The translations under genes were made by a program, and so were the position numbers. 64,000 bases of DNA from Steromphala cineraria (Eukaryota; Mollusca; Gastropoda; Trochida; Trochidae), in contig OU744737.1 in assembly GCA_916613615.1 (NCBI GenBank), forward strand, positions 5,538,001 through 5,602,000, given 5' to 3'. Within the stretch, counting starts at the first letter, position 1, and each line of letters starts with the position of its first letter. The notes below the pieces were generated by a model, which saw only the letters and a program-made list of their open reading frames with translations, did no database searches and was not told the DNA's origin. Positions 10,301 to 22,800 of the stretch are shown piece after piece.

Positions 10301-10460
10301 GCATGATTTTGCAAATTGTATGAACAAATAGTCAACCGAAAATTTGAAGTTTTCTTTTGAAATAAGGCCAATAGCCCATTTAAAACCAGAAACTGACAAC
10401 ATCAACAAAATAACGCCTGAAAATGGCGCATTGTCAATGATCTCCCAATCCCTTCATATT
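10290..10460 (+). repeat. Interspersed repeat F, copy 2
   Basis: ccatggggcatgattttgca, then a gatgaacaaatag-like segment, 'agcccatttaaaaccagaaa' and 'gcgcattgtc' follow the order seen at 3165 and 15185. Confidence 0.6.
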
Positions 10461-10464
10461 TATA

Positions 10465-12100
10465 ACATGACATAAAGACGAGACAATTCCTCCATGAAAA
10501 CTTGGATTTTGTAACCGTTAGCAATTCTTGTCTCCTTAGCAGTTGATATTGTCACAAACTGTGGTAAATTTGGCGATTGTCAACATTGAAACAGAGCGTT
10601 TGTTATTGTTGTAACTGCCTCGTCAAAAATAGCTGGATATCCGTTGACTTCAGCTTTAGAAAGGAGAGACGATCGTGTCATTTATGTCTTAACCTTTTGT
10701 GTAGTTGACACATGCAATCAATGGTGTGTACTTGTCACATTGATAATATGTTTTGTGTAAATTGTTCTTATATTTAATGACTTGAACTTGAAGTCCTTCA
10801 ACAATCATGTCAAGTGTCTATCTATCGCCGATCTAATGATCTAAATAAGGCACAGCATGCCGTCGTTGTAACACCACCTGTGCAGATACGCGGTATATTT
10901 TAGCTGATTGTAACCCAAATTACATATTTATTTAACACTTAAGGATTGTATCTAATTCTGTGATACATTTTAATGAATTTACTCATTATAAATTAATTGT
11001 GTTAAAGTTCATATAACCACAAACATATTTCAATATTTTCTTTGAATTATATTAAAGTCTGATTACAATATTGTCTAGTGCGCCAAAGGTCGCTATTAAA
11101 ATATGTTCAGTTTGGTAATGAAAGCCGTTTTTGAATGCCACTTATGATGGACCGCTTAGACCTATCTGGCCACAAACCAGTGAATGCATGACTGCCTGTC
11201 ACTGGTTACACCCCCTTTTTGTGACGTCATAAGCAGAAGTAGTCTCGTTATATCTATAATCTATCATAACAATACCACAGAAAAAAAACCCAACGATGGT
11301 AAATATCTAGGAAATTGTAACGGGAAACTTGTCGAAGTAAAATATATCCTAGAAAATCGTCGTCATAAAACGATATTTTAACAGTAAAAGAAGCATTAGC
11401 GTCCATCGGTTTGTAAACTCATGTTGTAACTAACATTGCAATAGGAAAACACACATATTATTATTAAAACATGTTTTGGGTCCCATTTTCAAGGTTTTTT
11501 ACAATGTTTCGTAATTTATGAAATGTTCCTTTGTTGAATGAGAAATAAAGAAAACGTTGAGATAAAACTGTTTGTTTTGTATTGTCTTGACGTAACATGT
11601 AAATCTATAGTTTTCAAATAAAGTATTTGGCAGTAGTGTTAGACTACTTATAAGAGATGGCTGGCTTATTATTGTCGTGCTTGTACAGTGGTATAGATGC
11701 GTGTATATTTAGGGATTTTACTAGCGCTTCAGTTGTTAGTTGCAGCTTATTAGGATTTGCAGATTTGGTGGCCTTCTTTCTTAATTCAAAGTCACTTCGC
11801 TGCAACCTTTTTACATTTTCTTTTTATGTTTGAGCATTTCCGAATTCTGAATTGATTACTGGTATCTAATATTGACTTACGAATTGATAAGAGACATTGG
11901 CATGCCCCTTCAATGTAACACAAACTTTTCATTTTCGTTAACGATTGAAATAATTGCTTTCTAATAGAATTAAACAAATGAATAAACGCCATAATACATT
12001 TAAAAAGACATCAAATGGTTCGCTTTTTATTATCTGCAATAGAAGAAGTTTGGTGTAAAGTCTCTTTTGTAGGTGCGGTTATATATTCACATCGCCTACA
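10465..12100. other. Intergenic, nothing recognised
   Basis: Downstream of HSF2BP. AT-rich, with no long frame, no splice-linked coding and no clear repeat. 'gagaaataaag' at about 11541 is the nearest polyadenylation-like signal that I saw and is too distant to assign. Confidence 0.4.
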
Positions 12101-12109
12101 CACTTAATT

Positions 12110-13285
12110 TAGAATCGGTGACCCTGTCATGCCTGTGGACCCTACTAAAACCTCCGGTCGTTTTTTCACCAGACGCACAAGGCATATAGAATGCTGAAAT
12201 GTTCTTTAGAGACTAAGGTAAAGGGGGTTCTTAAATGTTCATTTGGTGACCCTGTGGTCCCTACTAAGGGGAAAACACATTGACCACAACCTAAAGCAAT
12301 ATTCACCCCGTGTGAACGTGTACGCCTCAGCCTGCTTGTAAGAGCGGAAGTGTATGCTTGTCAATGGCAGAGGTGAGTTTTGTTTACGTGTTCAGTGTAG
12401 CTTTTTTCTAAATATCTCAAGAAATATGAAGATTTCGAAATAACTTTTCTATACTGTAAAAGAATATATGGTAAGTCAACTGTAAGCCAAAAATGGGCTT
12501 TGAAGTGTAATGAATAAGTAAGCCGTGTTCAAAAAAAGACGATGAAAAAAGATTTCTTCCGACAATACAGTATTCATGTACTGTTTTCTAAAAAAAAACG
12601 AAAATCTATTACAATCAATATACATGAATGGAAACTATAATCATTTATGTATATATTGTCAAAGTTATAGTTACTTTCATCGTGTTGGCTACGTGAAATT
12701 AGCCAATTGTCTTCAGTACTAGCTCTGTCGCACGCGTTGTTGATGTACGCTTGTAAAGTAAGCAAAATTCATTGGCTCTTACAAGCGGAATTTAACTTTT
12801 CATGTTGATGTACTTTCATACATTGCAACTGTAAATCTGTTTGGCCAAATTGAATGAAATTTGGCAATTACCTTCTTAAAGGATTAGGAAGTCATGTCCT
12901 AAAATTTGAACTTGTAATTATTTCTAGTTTTTATGTAAACAAACATTTTTCAACAGATTTGTGATATCTATCACCGCTAGTAACGATCATCACTGAATTG
13001 TTCAGCTATAAAAGCACATTTATTTCCATAACTTGGCCTGTGCATCGAGTAAGGCCTATTCTTTTACTAAATAAAGTATAATTACCCAATTCTCAGATTG
13101 AAGATAGCAAATTAGAAAAAAGTGTTGAACACATGGCCTCTGACAAAGCAGTCTGCCATTGACAAGCGTACATTTTCGCTCTTACAAGCAGGCTGAGGCG
13201 TACACGTTCACACGGGGTTATATTCAGTATGAAGCCTAATTAGACTAGATGAGCCACAGAGCCAATGTTTGAAACTAACGGTTGA
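12110..13285 (+). repeat. Repeat J, copy 2, split by a nested element
   Basis: 12110-12305 and 13218-13285 together correspond to the later part of copy 1 (ggttcttaa..ggacatttggt.., ccctgtgg, ctgaagcaa..tatgaagcct, cagagccaat). The two halves are separated by the 912-bp inverted-repeat element. Confidence 0.7.
12306..13217. mobile_element. 912-bp element with about 60-bp terminal inverted repeats, nested in repeat J
   Basis: Left end ccccgtgtgaacgtgtacgc then ctcagcctgcttgtaagagc; the right end is its reverse complement over about 60 bp with a few changes. The flanks are caATATTCA and ttATATTCA, a 7-9 bp target duplication. Long inverted repeats and a duplication of this size suggest a Mutator-like or hAT-like non-autonomous element. 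No convincing frame inside. Confidence 0.85.
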
Positions 13286-13330
13286 CCCAGCGTTTCTTCG
13301 TTTGATGAAAATTGTAGGGATTGTGTAGTT

Positions 13331-13489
13331 ACGAAGAACTCGGATATAACGAACTCCAAGGGACCAAAGAATTTAGTTCGCTATATCCGGTGTTCGCTAT
13401 ACGCATATAATTTTAATGATATTATATGGGGACGGGACTTGAAAATTTGTTCGCTATATCCGAGTGTTCGCTATATCCGTGTTCTACTG
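13331..13489 (+). mobile_element. MITE family D, copy 2
   Basis: gaactcggatataacgaact ... tatatccgtgttctactg|TA. The outermost bases of the left end have decayed. Confidence 0.8.
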
Positions 13490-13864
13490 TACTTGTAAGT
13501 GTTCCTCCTAATCCCATCCAGCACGCTAAAGTGGGCTCTTATACAAAGATGATGGCAAGATGATGAATACAAATGCTGAGGGGAGACCCGAGGCTTGGAT
13601 TTGTCACTCTGATGTTAAAATAGGTCGATGAAATGATACATAGTCCTGTTATGACTCGTTTTCGTCTGAGCTCTACTGGTTATTAGAATACCTGCTACGC
13701 AACGCTTAACTTTGTCTATGCTTTCAGACATTGACAAGATGTGTCGACCTCTGCAAAATAATAACAATGACGCATATGCTAGAGACGTGTTTAAACACTT
13801 TATTTCAATTCCAGTCATCTGAAAGACAGTTTGGCTCACTGTAATCGAAAACATTTTAGGAATT

Positions 13865-14136
13865 TACCGTACTTCCTCGAATAGACGCCGGGCCTCGAAT
13901 AGAGGCCGGGGGTATGGCTGTTTTAAGTAAATACACGCCGGGTCTCGAATAAACGCCGGGTGATAAGTTGATTAATTAATGCTCCCGTAGTTGAATTGAA
14001 ATAAAGTATTCCCCCTTTACACCATCTATAATATTTGTGTCCTACTAAAAAATAATAGACGCCGGTCTCGAATACACGCCGGGGGTAAAGGGGGTCTGAA
14101 AAAATACCGGGGGCGTCTACTCGAGGAAATACGGTA
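13865..14136. mobile_element. MITE family E, copy 1 ('cctcgaatagacgccggg')
   Basis: Ends taccgtacttcctcgaatag and ctcgaggaaatacggta are inverted. Sub-terminal regions are made of repeated 'tcgaata(g/a)acgccggg' words facing inwards on both sides of a unique centre (ttaattaatgctcccgtag). Confidence 0.8.
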
Positions 14137-14403
14137 AGTGAAATATTTTAGCGGTACTGAACATGACATGAGTGATTTCAACGGCATGACCAATGCATTA
14201 CCTCTAGTCGTATTTCTGGAGGAAGGAGCAATATCAATCAGTGATTAAATAAAAGCAAAGCTCCTTTGAACAAAAGTTACTCATGAACTGAAACAACTGC
14301 AGCTATATCTGATAAAGGACAGCACCTTGCAGTTCCTGTGCAGTTCTACGACATGCGTAGGGTAGGTGAAATCTCTCAACAAACAAACCAAATTTCTTTT
14401 TTC

Positions 14404-14460
14404 TCCATCCTGTCTCAGTGAACGAACGTTACGCTAACTCCACTAATCTGTACCCTGAGC
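14404..14460 (+). repeat. Diverged single unit of the 'catcctgtctcag' palindrome
   Basis: ccatcctgtctcagtgaacg then aacgttacgcta and taccctgagctcag, matching the units at 10034-10300. Confidence 0.6.
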
Positions 14461-14628
14461 TCAGAAGCTAGATTCGCTCGCGCGGCCCGACTTGGGATGT
14501 AGCCAATCAAATCATTTTCTCGCCACCTTCTCGATAAAATTTCACAATGAGCAATCTTAATTTCTACAGAAGTAATATATTCCAAAAACGTCCTCGTTCT
14601 CTTACGGCATCATAGCCAAAGACCAGGG

Positions 14629-14742
14629 TCCCCTTTCACAAAGCAACCTTAACTATGGTTGACCTTAACTCCCATTCTTTAACATCGCGCTAAAGCTACT
14701 TAAGGACTTAAGATCACCTTAGGGCTTTGTGAAAGGGGGTCC
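14629..14742. mobile_element. Short MITE with 'ccctttcacaaagc' ends
   Basis: ggtcccctttcacaaagcaa ... gctttgtgaaagggggtcc are inverted ends about 110 bp apart. The interior 'aaccttaactatggttgacc' is itself complementary to 'ggacttaagatcaccttag' nearby. Confidence 0.75.
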
Positions 14743-14897
14743 AGATTGGCCAGAATGTAAAATCCAATTCTGCAACCAATCAAAAGCTTCCCTCTTGTCC
14801 CGCTAGCGAGGGAACAGGGAGAAATGGTCTCGAACTAGTTAAATATAACTGTAGTGTTCAGTCCCGTAGACCGCCCTTACCACCAGTGAAAGGCACA

Positions 14898-15081
14898 TTA
14901 AAGGGGCAGAAGCACGTTTTAGGGGGGGGGGGGGGGGGGGGGTTAAGGTTATGTCCGAAATATGAAACTAAATGGTTCGAATTGAAAGCCTATCAAAATA
15001 ATACATTTAGCATTAAAGTACCATATTCAGTAAATCATTGTAAATATAAAAGTGCAAAAGATCGTGCTACTGCCCCTTTAA
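14898..15081 (+). mobile_element. MITE family A, copy 2, internally deleted, with a G21 tract
   Basis: TTAA-bounded ends (ttaaaggggcagaagcacg / cgtgctactgcccctttaa) enclose only about 140 bp. The short G run normally found after 'cgtttta' has expanded to 21 G (14922-14942). Confidence 0.85.
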
Positions 15082-15184
15082 GATGGCAAGCTTTCCTTCA
15101 CAAATCTCCAAATATTCTCCTATAATTATTCTCACATGCAGCGACAACGTTGACCACATGCACCAACCAATCATATAGCGTAAT

Positions 15185-15360
15185 TCAGTGATTCGGAAAG
15201 GCCGGGGCCATGGGCCATTTTCCACATCGGATGAAAAAATGGCCCATTAGATTTTTATGTTCACTATTGATATATTGGCAAAGGCCCATTTGAAATTCAG
15301 AAAATGAACAAATACCATGAAAATGGCCCATTGTCTAAGATATATTTCTAAATCCCTGGC
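15185..15360 (+). repeat. Interspersed repeat F, copy 3
   Basis: gccatgggccattttccaca, gatgaaaaaatggcccatta, ggcccatttgaaattcagaa and 'aaatccct' in the same order as copy 1. Confidence 0.7.
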
Positions 15361-15379
15361 TTATATTTGTTTTTCATGC

Positions 15380-16195
15380 ATTCAGCTGGGGTCTACAGTA
15401 CGGGACTTTAGCATAAGCTAGATTTAACTAGACTAGACTGGTCTCCGCCGGTGAGAACTGGTTCCGTAATGTAATATATGCAGGTGAAATGAATTGGTCA
15501 TATTTGCTGTCATATAAAAACACGCAAAGGGTGCCTAATGCAATGTCATACACTTGATAATGTGACAAAAATAAAGCAACCCATGGGTATGTTGGTAAAG
15601 CGTTGAGAAAAATGGTATCCTGCATAATCAAACTTCGGCTACGACTCCTGGTTCAGTAAATAACCTTTAAGCAAATTACATATAATCATATTTATGACAT
15701 TTTGATCCATTAGGGTACTTAGTCCACAAAGTCCCTTCAGACTCCTGTGTCTGAAGGATTTGTCCCACATAGCCTATGTCTAGCCAACTAATGAAATGAC
15801 TCAAACACTAGCATAATTTGCAGTCCCCGGATAAAAGAGCGATGCCGTCTTGCTTTCAATAGTTATGACTAACCATCCGGGGTACCGTTAATAGGCAAAA
15901 TATTCGAGGATTTCATAACCTGATGGAGCAAAATGAACTCTTTATTACCTGTTTACCTTCATTATGTTTCAACATTCTAGATTCTTTTAGATAAACATAT
16001 ACTATATAATAGAGTCGTGTTCTTACAAAATCTTAATACACCTTTAAATGCAAATTCTTTATCCCTGAAAACCTTAGTTGACTTGATTCTTGACAAGGCT
16101 CAGTTTTCTATGGCACAATTTTTTAAAGTCCAGTGTTCCCTGTTGTAAACTTCACTTAATACTCGTCAACAATCAATGATAACCTTTTTTTCTGT
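15380..16195. other. Downstream flank of the GCNT-like gene, nothing else recognised
   Basis: Probable 3' non-coding sequence (right part) and intergenic DNA between the two convergent genes. No frame or repeat that I could support. Confidence 0.35.
15941..15946 (-). promoter_or_regulatory. Possible polyadenylation signal AATAAA for the GCNT-like gene
   Basis: First AATAAA that I see on the minus strand downstream of the last exon, about 540 bp after the stop and beyond the C-terminal cassette array. Position alone supports it. Confidence 0.2.
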
Positions 16196-16197
16196 CA

Positions 16198-16485
16198 CTA
16201 ATCAGTGATAACCACATAGCCGAAGTTCTTGTCGTTGATATCATCGAAGTCCAAAACACCCTCAGCCTCGTCACGAGTCATTTATAAACTCATAACTTCA
16301 CTTGATTCTTCACAAAGCCCAGATTCCTATAGTACGTATCATCGAAGTCCAAAACACCCTGGGCCTCGTCATTACTCATTGATAAACTCTTAACTTCACT
16401 TGATTCTTAACAAAGCCCAGATTCCTATAGTACGTATCATCAAACTCCAAAACACCCTGAGCCTCGTCACGAGTCTTTGATAAAC
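16198..16485 (-). repeat. Tandem copies of the GCNT C-terminal coding segment beyond the stop
   Basis: Period 97-98 bp (for example gtacgtatcatc recurs at 16333, 16430 and 16528). Three further copies of the last coding segment follow the real stop on the minus strand. Each remains open: one reads on to LRVYQ before a stop, one is 29 codons beginning MSNDEAQGVLDFDD (16379-16290), and the outermost (16281-16198) is MTRDEAEGVLDFDD followed by INDKNFGYVVITD and TAG. The outermost tail is homologous codon by codon to TYYRNLGFVKNQV but clearly diverged, so it may be the older C-terminus. Confidence 0.85.
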
Positions 16486-16808
16486 TCATAACTTCACTTG
16501 ATTCTTCACAAAGCCCAGATTCCTATAGTACGTATCATCGAACTCCAAAACACCCTGGGCCTCGTCACGAGTCATATTAAAGTACCACTCCTCCATGCAG
16601 TCCAATACGACAGGCTCGAAGTCCAGCTCAAACTTGTTAGCGAACAGGTGCTTGCGACCCTTGAATCTATGGAGATCACCCACCCCGAAGATGCAGATGT
16701 GGTGCACGTATTTGCCCTGGCAATCGTCGAGGAAGAAGAATAGCCCCTTGTCCCAGACCTTGTAACGAGCAAGGAATGGCTTCAATACTGGATCCGTTTC
16801 CGGTTCGC
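16486..16808 (-). CDS. GCNT: GCNT-like coding exon C (residues 318-424, stop TGA)
   Basis: Acceptor gttgttgtag|GC completes Gly318. Encodes KGLFFFLDDCQGKYVHHICI then FGVGDLHRFKGRKHLFANKF, the C-terminal GCNT signature, and ends GVLEFDDTYYRNLGFVKNQV-KL. The last 30 or so codons belong to a 97-98-bp tandem repeat that continues past the stop. Confidence 0.9.
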
Positions 16809-19800
16809 CTACAACAAAAAATGTGATAAATAGGCCTATATCTCTTTTTAATTAATTAATTAATTAATACTAATTTTAACGCCTAGTATCCAGTCCAGGA
16901 CTGCTCAACGGCGATACACATGGCGATGCAATGTATATTATTACCCTGAATGAATAGTACTTTCTAGTCAAGCTACTAAGCGCCTCGCGCGACCATATAG
17001 GTCCGTACTTTCAGGTACCCATTTATACAGCTGGGTGAACTGAGTGCAATGTGGATGAAGTGCCTTGCCCAAGGACACTACACAGTGTTAAGCCCAGGTT
17101 ACAAATTTTTGATGTCTCCACCGGGATTCGAACCCGGGCCTTCGGCGTGACAGGCCAACACGCTATAACCACTACACCACCGTGCATCTCTCTTTTAAAA
17201 TACTTATCGCTAATTTTCAATTGTTTCCCTTAAGGTACATGTAGGTCATGGGCTTTGATACAAATATGAGTTGTCCACAGATACTTAATTAGCCACAAAA
17301 AGAATAAACATGGCAACATGTTTTGCTAATTCCTTGTTAGAACTGGAAAGCAAGATGTTAAATTTATGGATTGAAGGGTTAACAAAGTACTTTATAAGGT
17401 AGAAACTGATTTCAAAGATTACTGTTAGAAACCAATAGAAAATGATATCCATGCTCAATATTACCACACCTACATATTGTGCATATCCTTTGATTATGCT
17501 TATATTGGTTATAAAGAGTTAAGAAATTGTTGGAGTGCGACAAATGGAATTTTATTTAATGTCCCTTACAGAACAGCCTTCAATCATATATATATCATTA
17601 TGAATATACAAGATATCCGTTAGATAACTCTTAAAGGGGCCTATTATCAATAATGCACAGGGTTAATGCTTTGCAAAAAGATACGTTATCGTCAGTTTTT
17701 ATGTTGGAGCCATTGCTCCCTTTATCAATTTATTTACTGCCAGGAAGGTTAATTGCGGCGTAGCGTTGTCACAATGAAATTTTGTAATCTGTTGCATAAA
17801 ACTTTTGTCAAGTATGCAACAAAATGCAATGTATAAACGCGCCATAACAAAGAATATCAAATAAATTACGGTGTAGCGTTGTCACAATGAAATGTTGCAA
17901 ACTGTTGCCTAAAACGTGTGTCAAGTATGCAACAAAATGCAACGGGCCATAAACAAAGAATATAAAAAAAATAACGGCGTAATGTTGTCACAATGAAATG
18001 TTGCAATTTGTTGCATAAAACGTGTGTCATCATGCAACAAAAAGCAATGTATAAACGCGCCATAACAAAGAATATCAAATAAATTACGGCGTTTCATAAA
18101 ACTTGTGTCAAGTATGCAACAAAATGCAACGCGTAAACGCGCCATAACAAAGAATATCTCACCTTGGTAGGAGCCAGGTATCAGGAGCTGCGGGTTGTGG
18201 TTGAGCGTTGCAAAGAATGTTTCATCCGGGACCTTCGTCTTTTTCACCCACTCCAATAGAGACATGGCGACAGGGTGGTTAACAGCGTAGTCTACGAAGT
18301 GTCGGTTAGCCACGATGTGTACTGCGCCCTTGACCGGTCGGATTCCTGGTGGAGGAGACCCGGCCAGCCACCAGCGGTATGCATTCTCTACCACTCTGCA
18401 ACACAAATGAGAGTTATCTCCCTTTGATGTTTGTTTAACCCCTTATAGTGCCCCAGGACCATATATCACTGTGTATAACCGTACGCCGGAACTAGCGAGG
18501 TGTACGGCGGAGAAATGTTGCTAGCGAGGAGCGTGATCGCAAACGGGATCACTTAAAAAGCAATCATCGACGTTTCATAAACTTTTTCTATGTTATTATC
18601 ATGTCAATAGCTTTCCGAGACATAGGCCTAACTATTTAATGTCATATCCTGTTCATAGTCAGAAAGTCATATTTGAAAGTTATGAAGTAAAATATTACCT
18701 AACTTTCGATTTCGGCTCCTCGCTAGCAACATTTCTCCGCCGTACACCTCGCTAGTTCCGGTGTACGGTTATACACAGTGTATATGAGCCCCTCCACCCA
18801 AACTCCCCATCATGCTGCAGGACCACATAATATGGTCCCTAGCCATAACCCAATATGCAGCCATGGCACTTGAAAAATTTCTGCACCGTTTTAAGTTAAC
18901 AGTCATTTTGTTTAGAATCTCTAAAACAAAGCTTTAATTTGGTATCACTTTTGCAATATAGAACACAGTATAAACAGGGATATCATGCTTTCCTAAAAAA
19001 ATAATTCTATAAAGACACATATGGTTCTTGGGCATAGCCACTTGGGGTATTATCAACCTCCAAGCCGGGGCTTATGGACCTATGCTGAATCCCTCCTACC
19101 ATCCTTCATACATCAGTCACCTGTCAGTCAATTCTGTTTCCTTATGAATAACTCAACAATGTGTAAATCTTTAGCCGCTCTAGTAAATAAATTGCATAAA
19201 CGTCGAATGCTCCATGTTCATAATTAGGGTTTTTAATGCTACATATTACTATTATTTGCTGTTGTCATTGTAATGTTTATCAATGATATGTCTTATGCAT
19301 GTGTGTTTGAATGTTTGGGTATATGTACGTGTGCATGCATGCATGCATGCGTGTGTGTGTATAAATGAGAGTATATGTGTATGTATAAATGAGAGTATAT
19401 GTGTATGTATAAATGAGAGTATATGTGTATGTATAAATGAGAGTATATGTGTATGTATAAATGTACATGTGTATGCAGCTGTATGTATGTATGCATATTT
19501 GTTTTGATGTAATTATGCAAGTATGTATTAAGTATTTATTACCCACGTGGTACTTCGTAAAGGGGTTTCATAACAATTTGTTATGACACATATGGGTCAT
19601 AACACCTCAAAGTGATTAGGTATGTATGTAAGTATGTATGAAGGTTTGTATGATGGTATGAGTCACATATGGTATGGTATGGTATGTTATGGTGGTATGG
19701 TATATGATGGTATGATATGGTATGGCAATGTATGGTAGCAAGTGTATGGAATGTAGTAATTGGTGTTTAGTTATTTTGTGTTTGTTGGCGTGTATGTCAG

Positions 19801-22800
19801 AGTGTGTGAGTGTACTTAGGCGCGGAGAGAAGTTAGTGAATGTTGAGTGGTGGTGTGAATGTATTAGTGTGAGTATTATTATCCATTTATGAATACATTA
19901 TGTATTTTAATAATATATTTTTTCATGTATTGTTTTAAATGAAAAATAGTGTCTCGTAGGCCTATTGGCCGGATGTTACTTTTAAACATGTTTTATATTT
20001 GTATGTATTTGGTTTTGTAACATGTGACACTTAAATAAAATAATTTTCTTCTTCTTCTTCTTCTTCTTCTGTTACGTCTCTCAGTGTATCTAGCCTTTAT
20101 CAAGATAAACGATCAGCACTGGGGACGAGGTTAATTGAAAGGTAATATGTCACCTTTTTATGATGTCTTATTTTTGAATAAATTTTGTTATTTGAAATTT
20201 GCTAATATAAAAGACATTTCCTACCGAAGGAAAAACAACACATATTAATTGCTCCTCAACCCAAATATCCTTAGCTTTTTTAGAGTATGGTGTCTGAAGA
20301 CGGCCATTTAAGTGTAAACACCTTCGATAGGCTAACCATTTGCGCTTGGGACATTGATTCGCCTATTATTAGACTTTGTGTCACAAAATTGCTTTAAGAG
20401 TATTGCTTTGTAATTGGTATAGCATTTGATTTTCTTCTTTGTTTGGGATCGCTTTGCCTTCAAAATAAAGGGGCCCCAGTGTTCTGATGAAGAGAAAGCC
20501 TCAAACGAATTACTCTAACTACAGTACTAAACTCGTGATTATATGATCTGAAAGAAAATTCATCAAAAAATGTAATTAGTCTTTAAAGGGGCAGTAGCAC
20601 GTTTTTTGGTAATTATATAATTTGAATTTCTCACTGATAATTGCAAGTGAATGCTAAATGTATTATTTGACAGTGTCAAAAATCTCATTACACAAGCCAA
20701 TCATCCATTGTCAGAGGACAAAGAATGAAGATTCACATAAAATCCATTGTCGGCCATTTTTGTGTGAACACCTTTAATTCATTTTTTTGTATAAAAAGGA
20801 ATCGCATGGCTAAACTTAGCGGTATATATATTGGAATTATTATTCTTTCAATTGAAACCATTAATTTTCATTTCCGTTACATCACCCTATATTCCCCCTA
20901 AAAACGTGCTACTGTCCCTTTAATGTCATGTTAAACTTAAATACTTATTAAAGAATTAAATCTCTCCAACGTTTCTTCTTTTTTCACCAATTGCAAAATA
21001 CCCTTTACTTTACGTTTAAGCATTTTCGGTACATCCTCAATTATAAGATGCTCAAAAAGATAAATATTTGACGTTTCCTACCTTTTGTTAATGTTCAATA
21101 CATCATCTCAAAACAACTATTGTGCAACTATTAGCAATGTTGTAGTTGAATGAATTTCATATGTTTGATGAATATCAGCGACTATTATAGTCTGTGTATT
21201 TAGATTCACTGAACTCCTTTTAGTATTTGCTTATGAATAGTTGACTTTGACGCTCCTTATATACCGTACATTCCTGAATAAATTAAAATTTCCACATGTA
21301 TATGCAGGTGTATATATGTTTCTAATCAAAGATTGTTATGTCATTTTTAATCATGTGTTAGCAAATTAATTGTGTAAATGGAGAAAATGTTTGAAGATAA
21401 AAAGGTTTTTGTTGAATGAGAGCGTGAGTGAAGAGGGTTGTGGATGGGGTGAACGTTAACTGAAGAAGCAGTTATCATTTTTCAAGTATTATTAGGCCCT
21501 TCGAACGCCATGGAATATGCTTGTACGGCTAGTCCCAACGCAAAATTTCTTCCTTTTTTTTAATGAAAAACATTATGAATGACCAGTTTTTATTACCCCC
21601 GCCCCCTCCCAGGTCCTTCAAGTATACAGCATCGACCACCCGGAATCAGGTACCCCAACACCTCAAACCCACACTTCTTTCGATTAGCGTTTGTGAACTG
21701 ATCCTTCTCTCCTTATCTTTTTTTGTAAATAACACTGTCTTGCGCTTTGAGCATTTTTTAAAATGGAATACAGCGCAATATAAGCATACTAATATATAAA
21801 ATAAACCTCTACTTGAGGAAACACGGTATACGTGATCTGTTTTATGAAGCGGCCTACTTTCAGCAGCTGAGTATAAGCATTGATGACAACTATGCGTAGC
21901 GACAAAATCAGAGACCAGACATGTCGAAATAGTAGGCCAGCACATCGTTTTGATTGTTTGCGTTGTTGTACCGTTTTTGTTACATTAAAGGGGCATTATC
22001 AGGTTTTCTGAAAATGTTATCGTTTCAATTTGTCACTGATAGTTAATGACGTTAATGCTAAATGTATTATTTTGATAGTGTCAAAAATCTCAAAACACCA
22101 ACCAATCATCCGTAGTCAGAGAACAAATTACATGTATAACGATTCAAATTTAATCAATTGGCTGCCAGTTTTATCTGAAAACCTTTAATTCATTTTGTGT
22201 AAGAAAAGGGAATCGCATGGGTGAACTTAACATTATATATTTGATTTATTACTGATAAGTTTAGTTAAAATACAATGTCTTTCAATTGGAACCATTCATT
22301 TTCATTTTCCTGACCTTATATTCCCCCTAAAAACGTGCTATTGCCCCTTTAAGAGTATCAGATTTTTCTATTTAGAAGAGTGATTAATTAATTTTGTAAA
22401 TGACGTCTAGTGGAAGTACTTTTTTTTATATTTTTGCATTTTTTAATATGTATAGACCATGTCATTCAGCCACAGTCTAAATGTGTGAAATTTTGAAACA
22501 TTATCTTATCATGTTTGCGGGAGACACGCCTTTTTAAAATTCAACAATTTGGAATAACCTTAACTAGGCGAGATAGCAGAGAGAAATTGAACACTTTTGC
22601 TTGTTTTAAAACGTTCTATAGCAATGACGCGTCAAAGAATTTATGTCAAATAAAGTGCATTTAAGTGCCAACATTGTTTTCTTACCTAATTTCCATACTT
22701 TATCAATTCTATACTGAAACGTCGAACACTCTATGCTAAAGAACAATTTGAAATTGCGATTTATGCACCCCATGTGCGTTTGAAGAGACACAAAATCAAA

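Noticed and set aside
12574..12765. 63-codon frame as a transposase remnant inside the 912-bp nested element
   Set aside because: Too short and without a catalytic motif.
16498..16772. Open frames overlapping GCNT exon C in other frames
   Set aside because: Shadows of the real coding frame on the minus strand.
17095..17190. Functional tRNA-Asp gene on the minus strand
   Set aside because: The A box, anticodon arm and B box are tRNA-like, but the acceptor stem does not pair and a SINE core and tail follow.
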